From Agarivorans sp050870875 (GTDB lineage: Bacteria > Pseudomonadota > Gammaproteobacteria > Enterobacterales > Celerinatantimonadaceae): 64,000 nucleotides of DNA. This document shows positions 46,213 to 54,999 of the stretch, piece by piece. Where the stretch lies: assembly GCF_050870875.2 (NCBI RefSeq), contig NZ_CP194041.2, positions 2,294,001-2,358,000 on the forward strand, written 5' to 3'. A model generated the notes under the pieces. The model was not told the origin of the DNA, did no database searches, and worked only from the letters and a program-made list of their open reading frames with translations. Both the position numbers and the translations under genes were made by a program. Numbering within the stretch: the first letter of the stretch is position 1; every line of letters begins with the position of its first letter.

Positions 46213-46568
46213 GTTTTTCCTGTGAAACTTGGCGATTACTCAAGGGATCTGGTATCCATTAAAGGCGAACAATAAAAGTAATATTAAACTTTTAATGAAT
46301 TCATAAGTCATGTTTACCCATCTCGGACCCTATCTATATAGCCTTAGCTACATCTTATGCGCAACTTACTTACCAAAATGACAGCGATACAAACTTAAAT
46401 GATGGGGTTGCAGCATCACTCAATAGCTCTCTGAATCGAAACGTACCGGGCTACAACTTACCCACTGGGTATTAATTCACGCGTTCCTGATCACCTAAAA
46501 TATACGCAGATAACATCCAACTATATATATCCCATTGTTCTTACTTGTTAATTATTTGTTTTGTCAAT
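46213..46568. other. Leader region between the activator and the T6SS operon
   Basis: About 350 bp with no gene. A weak AT-rich hairpin (TAAAAGT / ACTTTTA) is at 46273-46294, after the activator gene. The rest is presumably where the activator's upstream binding sites lie; I could not define them. Confidence 0.4.
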
Positions 46569-46585
46569 TTGGCATCAGTTTTGCT
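46569..46585 (+). promoter_or_regulatory. Sigma-54 promoter of the T6SS structural operon
   Basis: TTGGCATCAGTTTTGCT has GG at 46571-46572 and GC at 46583-46584, exactly 10 bases apart, with a near-consensus TTGGCA and TTTGCT. The transcript would begin about 46596, so any start codon upstream of that is excluded. Confidence 0.75.
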
Positions 46586-46621
46586 GAAGGTTTGGTTATG
46601 TCGTTTACCACGAGGGTAACT

Positions 46622-46852
46622 ATGACGGACGAAGTACAAGACATCAAGTTGGTGATCTTACGTTACCTGCAACAGCATCCGGGATCAGAAGACTCCCTTG
46701 CAGGCATTACCGACTGGTGGGTAAAGCGGCAACGTTTCGATGATTCTATGATGGCGGTAGAGACAGCATTGAAGCGTATGGTAGGGGAACAGATCGTGGT
46801 TGAAACAAATCGCAACGGTGTTTCTTATTACCGATTTAATGCGAAGGCATAA
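46622..46852 (+). CDS. Small winged-helix-like protein, first gene of the T6SS operon
   Basis: 76 residues from ATG 46622, with GAGGG upstream. An earlier ATG at 46535 in frame lies before the sigma-54 promoter and is rejected. The sequence has the pattern of a winged helix: helices VILRYLQQHP and VETALKRMVGE and a beta-wing ending VSYYRFNAKA. It is 84 bp before the sheath gene. It may be a regulator or a small assembly factor; no named family is recognised. Confidence 0.65.
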   Translation: MTDEVQDIKLVILRYLQQHPGSEDSLAGITDWWVKRQRFDDSMMAVETALKRMVGEQIVVETNRNGVSYYRFNAKA

Positions 46853-46935
46853 GCAAGGACGTGAGTCCGCAATAGTAGTTTTGAGTGCTAGTCATAAGGA
46901 GCTTTTGACTAGCCAAATCGTTAAGGAGTGAAGTT

Positions 46936-49008
46936 TTGGAAAGTTTACAAAAGAAACTGTCACGCGTTCGTTCTCCACGGGTACATATTACTTATGATGT
47001 GGAGATTGGAGATGCGATTGAACAGCGCGAGTTACCCCTGATGGTGGCTATTTTGTCAGATCTTTCTGGTGACCTGCCGTCCGTTGCACCAAATGACTCA
47101 GCATTAACACCGTTACCCGCGATTAAAGAACGATCGTTTGTTGAGATTGATCGTGACAGCTTCAACGAGGTAATGACGGGCTGTCAGGTGAGGTTAAAGG
47201 TTGATGTAGAGGATGTTCTGAGCGAATCGTTGGAGACACCTGCGGCGAAAGAAAAAGGTGGGAAAGCAGCTAAGACGGCTAAGGATGGCGACGTAGAGGA
47301 AGGTGACAAAGACCCTGCCTCTGAAGCTGCTACGGACAAGAAAAAGAAAGTCTTTATCCTCGCTTTCAATTCGATTGATGATTTTAGCCCAATGAATCTG
47401 GTGAATAATATTGAACCTACCGCTGCTCTCTACCAAGGCCGTTGTTATCTGCGAGACTTTTTAGGTAAGCTCGACGGGAACGATGCGCTTGATGAGCTGT
47501 TGGTGAAACTATTTAGCGACAAAAAGTTGCAGGATGAACTGATTGGTACTTTTGCAAAGGCGGATGACTTTTCTGCAGTAACTCCCACAGGCTTCACTCA
47601 ACTGATGTTGACTGAAGGACATATGGCATTAGATGACTCGCAAATTCCTTATGTTCTTAACCTGATCGGCCAGTTCACGGTTGATGTGGTGCAAAAGCTT
47701 GATCCCAATCAGCCTGCTTTTGCGGCGGACCTGATCAATGATCGTATTTCCCACGTCGACAATTTGTTGAGCCTGCAGATTAATCTAGTACTGCAACATC
47801 CTAAATTTCAGTCTTTAGAAGCGACTTGGCGTGGCTTGCACTTTTTAGTGATGAATACTGAAACCAGTACTCAATTGAAGTTGAAGGTGTTCAATGTGTC
47901 TAAGGCCGATCTACTGAAAGATTTACAAAAGGCTGTTGAATTTGATCAGAGTGCTCTGTTCAAAAAAACCTATGAAGAAGAATTTGGCACTTACGGTGGT
48001 GACCCTTTCAGCTTTATGGTTGGGGATTATGAATTTGGTCGCCATCCTGAAGACATTGAACTCCTGGAAAAAATTGCTGGTGTAGCGGCAGCGGCTCACG
48101 CCCCATTTATCACCTCTGCTTACGCTAAGCTGTTTGATTTAAAAGATTTTTTCTCTTTAGCTCAACCGCGCGACTTGAGTAAGATTTTTGAAAGTGCGGA
48201 GCTTATTAAGTGGCGCAGCTTTCGAGAAACTGACGATTCTCGGTATGTCACGTTGACCTTACCTAAAGTGCTGTTACGTTTACCCTATGGACCCGATACG
48301 GTGTCGGTGGAAGGCTTTGACTTTAAAGAAGATGTGGATGGCCGAGATGCATCACGTTATTTATGGGGAAATGCAGCATATATTTTAGCACAGCGGATCA
48401 CTAATGCTTATGCTAAGTATGGCTGGTTAGCCGCAATTCGCGGTGTGGAAGGTGGCGGGCTGGTGGAAGGCTTGCCAACGCACACCTTTAAAACACCTTC
48501 CGGTGATATCAAACTGACTTGTCCTACCCAAGTGACGATTAGTGATCGTCGAGAGAAAGAACTTAACGATTTGGGATTTATGGCCATTCTACACCGTAAG
48601 GGCTCTGATAAGGCCGCATTTTTTGGTGGGCAAACAACCAACTTGCCGAAGAAATATAACACCGATGCCGCGAATGCCAATGCCCGTATTTCAAGTATGT
48701 TGCCCTATGTATTGAATGCGTCGCGCTTCGCTCACTACATCAAAGTCATAATGCGTGACAAGGTGGGTAGCTTCTTAACCAAGGATAATGCGTCAGACTT
48801 CCTTAATAACTGGATTGCGAACTATGTGCTGGTTGATGACTCAGCCCCACAAGTGATGAAAGCGAGTTATCCGCTACGTGATGCAAGGATTAACGTGACC
48901 GATGTTCCTGGCTCACCAGGCAAGTATCGTGCAACGGTATTTCTTCGTCCGCATTTCCAACTGGAAGAGTTATCGACCTCGATTCGATTGGTGGCGGAGT
49001 TACCGTAG
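46936..49008 (+). CDS. Fused T6SS sheath protein TssB-TssC
   Basis: 690 residues in one reading frame. Residues 1 to about 205 are TssB/VipA-like (RVHITYDVEIG near 16; ELPLMVAILSDLSG near 32-45; FILAFNSIDDFSP near 139-151), with a ~40-residue Lys/Glu/Ala insert at ~98-138. Residues ~210-690 are TssC/VipB-like (FQSLEATWRGLHFLV near 291-305; GTYGGDPFSFMVGDYEF; DDSRYVTLTLPKVLLRLPYG; final YRATVFLRPHFQLEEL). Without the insert the parts match usual lengths (about 165 and 485). TssB and TssC are separate proteins in the systems I know. TTG start with AAGGAG seven bases upstream. Stop codons do not split it. Confidence 0.93.
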   Translation: MESLQKKLSRVRSPRVHITYDVEIGDAIEQRELPLMVAILSDLSGDLPSVAPNDSALTPLPAIKERSFVEIDRDSFNEVMTGCQVRLKVDVEDVLSESLETPAAKEKGGKAAKTAKDGDVEEGDKDPASEAATDKKKKVFILAFNSIDDFSPMNLVNNIEPTAALYQGRCYLRDFLGKLDGNDALDELLVKLFSDKKLQDELIGTFAKADDFSAVTPTGFTQLMLTEGHMALDDSQIPYVLNLIGQFTVDVVQKLDPNQPAFAADLINDRISHVDNLLSLQINLVLQHPKFQSLEATWRGLHFLVMNTETSTQLKLKVFNVSKADLLKDLQKAVEFDQSALFKKTYEEEFGTYGGDPFSFMVGDYEFGRHPEDIELLEKIAGVAAAAHAPFITSAYAKLFDLKDFFSLAQPRDLSKIFESAELIKWRSFRETDDSRYVTLTLPKVLLRLPYGPDTVSVEGFDFKEDVDGRDASRYLWGNAAYILAQRITNAYAKYGWLAAIRGVEGGGLVEGLPTHTFKTPSGDIKLTCPTQVTISDRREKELNDLGFMAILHRKGSDKAAFFGGQTTNLPKKYNTDAANANARISSMLPYVLNASRFAHYIKVIMRDKVGSFLTKDNASDFLNNWIANYVLVDDSAPQVMKASYPLRDARINVTDVPGSPGKYRATVFLRPHFQLEELSTSIRLVAELP

Positions 49009-49079
49009 TTTCGACACCGAAATGCAGCACCAAGTAAAGCTTGGCTGCTCAGAAATATGGACAAAATGAGAGATAAATT

Positions 49080-49700
49080 ATGGATTTGATATTGCTACAA
49101 TTTGGTGATGACAGCTTCACTAAACCCCAAGATCCTGCGGGTAGCGGCTTTCTAGACCCCTCTGGTGGATCACTTATCGACGGTGCCGCCGATGGCGATA
49201 CTTGGTCAGCACTGGCCGATAATGCGGGTGGCTCGGGTTTCGATGCGAAAAAATGTGTCGAGTTAGTGTCGATTAATCAAGGTCTGCAGCAGCAAGTCAC
49301 TACCGATGTGAGTAACAGTGCACGAACTTCTGGTCGGCCCATCATCAGTGATTTTACGTGCGTAAAGTATGTTGATGTGAGCTCACCCAAAATGTACGAC
49401 TATTGTTTACGAGCGAAGCCTCTCGATACCGACCCTAGCAGCCCAACCATTATTTTTGTACTGCGTAACTCTGGGGATCAGCTCAACATTATTATGCGCT
49501 TCGAGTTGCGTCTCGCACTGATTAGTGAAATTCAGTTTCAGTCTCATCCGAATGATATGGCGACCGAGCAGTTTAAGCTGAATTTTACTGAAATTACTTG
49601 GCATCATCAGTTACAAGGTCCTGGAATGCAGAACAAAGGAACCATGGCAGCGGGTTGGAGTATTGCCAAAAACCGTCCAATTGGTGCTTTGTCAAGCTAA
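49080..49700 (+). CDS. hcp: Hcp tube protein (TssD)
   Basis: 206 residues, somewhat longer than usual (about 160-175). It begins MDLILLQF and has Hcp-like blocks (KYVDVSSPKMYDYCLRAKPL; FELRLALISEIQFQS; EQFKLNFTEITWHHQ). An insert-like Gly/Asp-rich stretch is at residues ~15-55. Hexameric rings stack into the inner tube inside the sheath. It lies between the sheath and baseplate genes. Confidence 0.85.
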   Translation: MDLILLQFGDDSFTKPQDPAGSGFLDPSGGSLIDGAADGDTWSALADNAGGSGFDAKKCVELVSINQGLQQQVTTDVSNSARTSGRPIISDFTCVKYVDVSSPKMYDYCLRAKPLDTDPSSPTIIFVLRNSGDQLNIIMRFELRLALISEIQFQSHPNDMATEQFKLNFTEITWHHQLQGPGMQNKGTMAAGWSIAKNRPIGALSS

Positions 49701-49818
49701 CAATCTGAACCACAGGATGGGCCGGGATATGCGCGTGCTAGTCCATGCCATTGCAGGGGGCCAACACTTGATAAGTAAGAGCTTTGTTGCTTAACGAATA
49801 CCAGCAAAGGAGTTAGAG

Positions 49819-50169
49819 ATGGTGAGTAAAACACTGTTCGAACGCTTATCGTTTCCTGGTGAGGAGATCGTGTTAGTGGATTCTGTTCGACGCAACATTC
49901 AAGCAATTTTTGACTCGCGAATGTTACTCGATGGTGATGTGCACAATGCCAATCGTGGTTTAGTGCCGTCTTTAGTAGAGCAGGGCGCGGATAGCCATGC
50001 CGATCTCGACACCTATAAAGAGCGCTTAGAGCAGTTGATATTGCGTTTCGAACCGAGGGTTAAGGCTGTTGAAATCAGTGACCTTAGTTTTCGAGAGGTA
50101 GGTAATGGTAAATGTGAATTAAAGCTACAGGTGCTTGATATGGATTTAGTTGAAGACTTTCAATTTTGA
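49819..50169 (+). CDS. tssE: T6SS baseplate subunit TssE
   Basis: 116 residues, gp25-like lysozyme-fold family member: SLFERL-type start (KTLFERLSFPGEE), the conserved DSVRRNIQAIFDSR segment and LEQLILRFEPRVKAVEIS near the C-terminus. It connects baseplate to sheath. A 118-bp gap separates it from hcp, longer than others in this operon. Confidence 0.9.
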   Translation: MVSKTLFERLSFPGEEIVLVDSVRRNIQAIFDSRMLLDGDVHNANRGLVPSLVEQGADSHADLDTYKERLEQLILRFEPRVKAVEISDLSFREVGNGKCELKLQVLDMDLVEDFQF

Positions 50170-50210
50170 GTATCGAGTTTTAAGGCAGATGAAAACAGGA
50201 ATGGTCGTGC

Positions 50211-52010
50211 ATGAATCACTATGACAGCTTTCAACAGGAATTGCAGTTTTTGCGTCATTCGGTGGAGCAGTTTGGTCAAGCTTACCCTGCGGCTGCCGCT
50301 GAGCTAAAATTAAGTTCGGGTCGTTCGGCTGATCCTCATGTGGAACAATTATTACAGTCTTTTGCTTACCTTACTGGAAAATTACGCTCTGACATGGCGG
50401 AACAGCGCGGTGAAATACCAAATCAGATGCTGCAAACGCTATACCCGAGTCTGGTGCATTCACAACCGTGCATGACGGTGTTGCAGGCTAACGTTGAGAC
50501 CGACGGCGCAAATTTTGTAAATGGTTATATGTTAAAAAAGGGGCGGCAGTTTGTCACTAAAGCCCGGGCAAGTCATAGCGATAAGAGTTACGACTGTATG
50601 ATGCAGTGCTGTTATGACACGCCTCTGTGGCCTTTTGACATCACTGGTGTGAAAATTTTACCCAAAAATTATTACAGTCAAATCGATCAACGTCGCGACA
50701 CTCAGGCCGTTCTTTCGGTCACCGTAGCTAGTCGAGGGATGGATAATGTATATGAATATCCTTTGGATAAGCTGCGATTCTATTTAAACAATACCAGCCA
50801 GCGAGCAGAGCTATTTCAACTATTCAATGACAAGTTAAGAGCGGTGGCGCTTAAAGTTGGAGATAACATTCGGATATTACCAGACAGTTCAAAGCAGCAT
50901 GTACTGAGCTGGCTGGGTTTTGAAGCTTCACATAACGTATTGCCCGATGGCGACGGTAGTCAGCGTGCCTATCGTTTGCTTCAGGAATACTTTGCCTTCC
51001 CCGATAAATTTTATTTTTTCGACGTGAATGGTTTAGAACTTGATGGTTGTGTCGATGAGTTTGAGTTGCTGTTTTTACTGGATGAAGCAAAAAGTTCGAT
51101 TCACCTTGCTCGTAACAGTTTGTCGTTGAACTGCTTTCCGGTGATCAATTTATATCCAAAAACTTTCAAGCCCGTTCAATTGAAGCAAACTGAACATGAA
51201 TACCGCTTAACAGCAGATGAGCAGCAATACCTGCTGGCAGAGATCCATCAGATTACTGAGGTTCGTAGCATTGGTTTTGATGGCAAGGCCAAATTGGTGG
51301 ACCCATGGCTGGGAGTCAAGCGTGAAAATAGCGCGGAGCAATACTATATCACTCGCTTAACTTCATTGCTAAAGGCAGAGCAGAGCGGTTGTGACACGAT
51401 GCTTGCACTTTACGATGGTCAATTTAATACCTGTGATCCGATTGATCAGACCTTGGTGATAAAAGGTTGGTGTAGTAATCGACGTCTCCCAGAGTTTTTG
51501 CGGATGGGGAATAAGTTAAAGCCGGTAGGAAGTGCACCAATGATGACTGCTAACGTGATGGAGCAGCCAACCCGATTCAAAGGAGCACGATTACAACCGG
51601 GTAACAATGTGAAATTGCTGTCGCAGTTAAGTTTAAATCATTTTGCGCTTGGCGAAGGGCGTAATCGATTAGCTTTGCTCAAACAAATCCTCACACTATA
51701 TGCTGATAGTTTCGCTTCATCGCAAATGCGCCAAATTGAGGGTCTCATGGATTGGCATGGCGAAAGTGTGGTTAAGCGCATTGGTCGGCAGGCTTGGCGC
51801 GGTCACTGCCGAGGAACTCGTATCACGATGACGGTAGACGAACACTACTTTGGTGACGCCAACCCACTATTGTTGGGGCAAGTTCTAAGTCATTTTTTGG
51901 GTCTGTATACGACTTTGAACCATTTTGTTCAGTTACAGCTAGTGAGTCATCAACGTGAAGGAGTGTGGAAACAATGGCCACCGCGCATTGGCGAACAGGT
52001 TTTACTGTAG
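50211..52010 (+). CDS. tssF: T6SS baseplate subunit TssF
   Basis: 599 residues (usual about 590). It begins with YDSFQQELQFLRHS and DPHVEQLLQSFAYLTGKLR, and has the Cys/Gly segments of the family (NGYMLKKGRQFVTKA). It forms wedge complexes with TssG and TssK. It overlaps tssG. Confidence 0.93.
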   Translation: MNHYDSFQQELQFLRHSVEQFGQAYPAAAAELKLSSGRSADPHVEQLLQSFAYLTGKLRSDMAEQRGEIPNQMLQTLYPSLVHSQPCMTVLQANVETDGANFVNGYMLKKGRQFVTKARASHSDKSYDCMMQCCYDTPLWPFDITGVKILPKNYYSQIDQRRDTQAVLSVTVASRGMDNVYEYPLDKLRFYLNNTSQRAELFQLFNDKLRAVALKVGDNIRILPDSSKQHVLSWLGFEASHNVLPDGDGSQRAYRLLQEYFAFPDKFYFFDVNGLELDGCVDEFELLFLLDEAKSSIHLARNSLSLNCFPVINLYPKTFKPVQLKQTEHEYRLTADEQQYLLAEIHQITEVRSIGFDGKAKLVDPWLGVKRENSAEQYYITRLTSLLKAEQSGCDTMLALYDGQFNTCDPIDQTLVIKGWCSNRRLPEFLRMGNKLKPVGSAPMMTANVMEQPTRFKGARLQPGNNVKLLSQLSLNHFALGEGRNRLALLKQILTLYADSFASSQMRQIEGLMDWHGESVVKRIGRQAWRGHCRGTRITMTVDEHYFGDANPLLLGQVLSHFLGLYTTLNHFVQLQLVSHQREGVWKQWPPRIGEQVLL

Positions 52011-53140
52011 CTGACTTATATACTAATCCCGAAGCTGGCTGGTCGTTTTATCAGCTGGTACGTTTACTATTATCTGAAGAATCACAGGATCCTGAATTAT
52101 CTGAAACAAGCGATTCGCTAGGCGATGCGCAAGCGGTTCTCGGTGAATTAAAAGATGTGAGCCATTTAGAGGCTCATCGTGCCACGCGAGCTTTCTACTT
52201 AAGTCAAATAGAACAACCACAGTCTATCGAAAACCAACTCGTTCAATCTTTAGATAAACATTTCTTCTTTAGAGCATCTTATGAAGCACATTTTCCGGCG
52301 GGAGAAGTGAGAGCGGTTACAGTTATCGATTCGGGGCGGGATGATGTTAGCCACAAATATCAAATTGTTAGCTTAGGCAATCATATCAGCGGCTTAGCTG
52401 GCCCGTTGCCCGATGGCCTCACCGAGCTGGTGGTTGATGATATAAAAAACCGTCAGGCGGTGTTAGCTCATTTTTTGGATCTGTTTAACCATCGCCTGCA
52501 AAGCTTACGATATTTATTCAGAAGCTTGACCGACGCCACTCTTGCCCACGCACCAGCGGAGCACTCAGAAATAGGCCAAATGTCACTGGCTTTAAGTGGC
52601 AATCTACTTAAAGTGCACCGCCAGCTGTATCAACAAAATACCGATCGGTTTATTGGGCTTGCAGGCTCACTGGCAAATCGACGCATGTCCTTACCGCTTA
52701 TTCAAGAGCTATTTCGAGTGACTTTAGATGTCCGTTTAAACCAACTTAAACATTGTATTGGTCGTTGGCTAAGAGTTGAAGTCGAAGATCATATTCGGCT
52801 TGGACAAGCCAACCATTGTTTAGGTGGAGAGGCGACTCTAGGAACTCAAATATGGGATCAGCAAGCGGCGATTGGCGTGGTCCTTGGGCCCTTGCCTAAT
52901 TTGAGCCTTAAGCGTTTGTTACCGGAGGGGGACCGATATTCGCAGTTATATCGCCTACTGTGTTGGATTACCGATCGCAAATGTGATTGTGAGGTCACTT
53001 TAGTTAGCGATCAGGCTGTTTCTAAAGCGCTTTGTTTAAAGGGGGAAGGAAACCAATTAGGCCGTCTTAGTCGGTTGGGTGAATTCCAAGGGCGTGAACG
53101 GGTGACCTTTATGGTGGATTTAGCGAGAACAAATTTATGA
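51974..53140 (+). CDS. tssG: T6SS baseplate subunit TssG
   Basis: 388 residues from ATG 51974, in a 37-bp overlap with tssF; a GTG at 51965 is an alternative but lies too close to AAGGAG. TssG pattern: FYQLVRLLLSE near the N-terminus, LAGPLPDGLTELVVDDIK, LDLFNHRLQSLRYLFRSL near the middle. Its stop overlaps tssJ. Confidence 0.9.
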   Translation: MATAHWRTGFTVADLYTNPEAGWSFYQLVRLLLSEESQDPELSETSDSLGDAQAVLGELKDVSHLEAHRATRAFYLSQIEQPQSIENQLVQSLDKHFFFRASYEAHFPAGEVRAVTVIDSGRDDVSHKYQIVSLGNHISGLAGPLPDGLTELVVDDIKNRQAVLAHFLDLFNHRLQSLRYLFRSLTDATLAHAPAEHSEIGQMSLALSGNLLKVHRQLYQQNTDRFIGLAGSLANRRMSLPLIQELFRVTLDVRLNQLKHCIGRWLRVEVEDHIRLGQANHCLGGEATLGTQIWDQQAAIGVVLGPLPNLSLKRLLPEGDRYSQLYRLLCWITDRKCDCEVTLVSDQAVSKALCLKGEGNQLGRLSRLGEFQGRERVTFMVDLARTNL

Positions 53141-53607
53141 GTCGATCAGTTGGGATTTTGTTGACTTGTATGTTGCTGATGACTGCTTGTTCATTAAAGG
53201 AATACCTTGGGCTTAGCCATGCCAATGACTTAAGCAAAGTCTCTGTAAGTAGTACCGCTGATTGTAACCAGAATAATCCAGTGGCGTATGACCTAGTGCT
53301 GATATTCGATACTGGGGCAGCCGCGACTTTAAGCACAATGAGTGCCCCACAATGGTTCCAGCAAAAAGAAGCGATGCAATTGAGTTTGGGTAGCAAAATT
53401 GCCGTACTGAGTTACGACATTGTTCCACTGACTTCCGAGCAGCCAATCACATTACCCAAGAATTCAAGAGATGCCACTGCCGTGTTGTTGTTCGCTAATT
53501 ACCTTGCTTCGCTTGGCCAAGTTGCCGCGCGTATCGAGGGTTATCCATCGGTTCGAATTCAGTTCGAGGTGAATCAATACCAGATTATAGCGGGTGGCAA
53601 ATCATGA
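53137..53607 (+). CDS. tssJ: T6SS outer-membrane lipoprotein TssJ
   Basis: 156 residues with a lipobox LMTAC (Cys18) followed by Ser-Leu, so outer-membrane location is expected. Transthyretin-like beta sandwich as in other TssJ; PVAYDLVLIFDTGAAATL near residues 50-65. It binds TssM at the outer membrane. ATGA overlap with tssG and TssK. Confidence 0.87.
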   Translation: MSRSVGILLTCMLLMTACSLKEYLGLSHANDLSKVSVSSTADCNQNNPVAYDLVLIFDTGAAATLSTMSAPQWFQQKEAMQLSLGSKIAVLSYDIVPLTSEQPITLPKNSRDATAVLLFANYLASLGQVAARIEGYPSVRIQFEVNQYQIIAGGKS

Positions 53608-54998
53608 AAGATATAGATTGGGAGTCTCTCCCGCAAGCTCTATGTTGGTCTGAAGGGATGATGCTGTCACCGCAGCACTTTCAGCAAAATGATGTGTACT
53701 GGGAAAGTCAGTTGCAAGTCCTTAGAAAACTGGTTTCCCCGCATGCTTGGGGCTTAACTCTTTTAGATATCGACCATGGGAAGTTAATGCAAGGTGAGGT
53801 CGTGGTAAGGCGGGTCAGGGCGATTTTGCAGGATGGCTTAGTTGTGAACTATCAAGAAAATGAGCATGACCGCTTACAGCTTGACCTGACGACGCTTTCG
53901 GGAATTGATCAACTGACTCGGGTTCGTATTCATTTGGTCGCACCCATTCGAACGCCTGGTTGTGTGAGTGATAGTGCCACCATTCAACGCTTTGAAGCGG
54001 TTGATGGTCCGCCTTCGGTCGATGATAACACCGGACAAGGTGAGATAGTGACCCAGCGCTTAAGCCCCAAACTGGCCTTGCAGGCAACCGATCGAGTTAG
54101 TAGCAAATATGCGAGCGTACCGTTATTTGAGGTTTGCCAACCCGATGTGGGTAATTTTCAACTCGGTGAGTATTGTCCAGCGTTATTAAATATCGCTGCA
54201 GAAAGTTTCGTATTTGATCAGAATACTATTGGTACTCGTAAGCCGATTCAACAACGTTGCCAAGCTCTTGCTTTAAGTATACGTAATAAGGCGCGGCAGC
54301 TTGCTGGCTATTCTGAGCAGGGGGAAGATCGACTGGGGCATAAAATTGGCCAGCTACATCGGAGTTGGATAAGAGCCTTAAGCCGTAATCTGCCAGAATT
54401 TGAATTAGCTAGTGATGATCAACAAACTCACCCACACACACTGTATATGTTGTTGGCGCGTATGGTTGGCATTTTTAGTGAGTTGGATCCAGTTGGGGTG
54501 CCCCCTAAACTGGCAGCATATCAACATAGTAATTCTCTGTCTGGCTTCAATCAGGCTTTGGATTACCTGCAACAGCAGCTCTCTAACGTGAATATGCGCT
54601 TCACTAGTATTCACTTTGAGCAAAACCGTAAAGGTGTGTTCACCCTGCAGTATGATAAAGCGTGGGCTGGTGGGGAGCTACTTGTAGAGTTGTCGGCTTT
54701 TGATGGCGGTAGCACTGAAGAGCTGAGTGAGTGGTTTAAGGCCTGTCGTATTGCATCATTTAAGATGCATGAGTCGTTAGCCAAACACCGCATGCTGGGT
54801 GCTTCGGTTCGTCAAGTGAGTGTCGATGAGCAAACTGGTATTGCTGCCGGACCGGGTCGGGCGTTATTTGCCATTCAAGCCGATGAAAAGCTGATCCTGC
54901 CGGGGCAACAACTGGTTATTGTATGTACCAGTGGACAGCTGAAGTTGCAGCAACCTCGGCGTATCACCTTGCATGTCCCTCATGAGTTAAGGGTTTAG
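53604..54998 (+). CDS. tssK: T6SS baseplate subunit TssK
   Basis: 464 residues (usual about 440-450). Family hallmarks: LCWSEGMMLSPQHFQQND at the start, SFDGGSTEEL-type shoulder domain late (VELSAFDGGSTEELS), and KLILPGQQLVIVCTS near the end. A trimeric connector between baseplate and TssL/TssM. Confidence 0.95.
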   Translation: MKDIDWESLPQALCWSEGMMLSPQHFQQNDVYWESQLQVLRKLVSPHAWGLTLLDIDHGKLMQGEVVVRRVRAILQDGLVVNYQENEHDRLQLDLTTLSGIDQLTRVRIHLVAPIRTPGCVSDSATIQRFEAVDGPPSVDDNTGQGEIVTQRLSPKLALQATDRVSSKYASVPLFEVCQPDVGNFQLGEYCPALLNIAAESFVFDQNTIGTRKPIQQRCQALALSIRNKARQLAGYSEQGEDRLGHKIGQLHRSWIRALSRNLPEFELASDDQQTHPHTLYMLLARMVGIFSELDPVGVPPKLAAYQHSNSLSGFNQALDYLQQQLSNVNMRFTSIHFEQNRKGVFTLQYDKAWAGGELLVELSAFDGGSTEELSEWFKACRIASFKMHESLAKHRMLGASVRQVSVDEQTGIAAGPGRALFAIQADEKLILPGQQLVIVCTSGQLKLQQPRRITLHVPHELRV

Positions 54999-54999
54999 T

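Noticed and set aside
46535..46621. Longer N-terminus for the first T6SS operon gene
   Set aside because: It would start upstream of the sigma-54 promoter, and the ATG at 46622 has a much better ribosome site.
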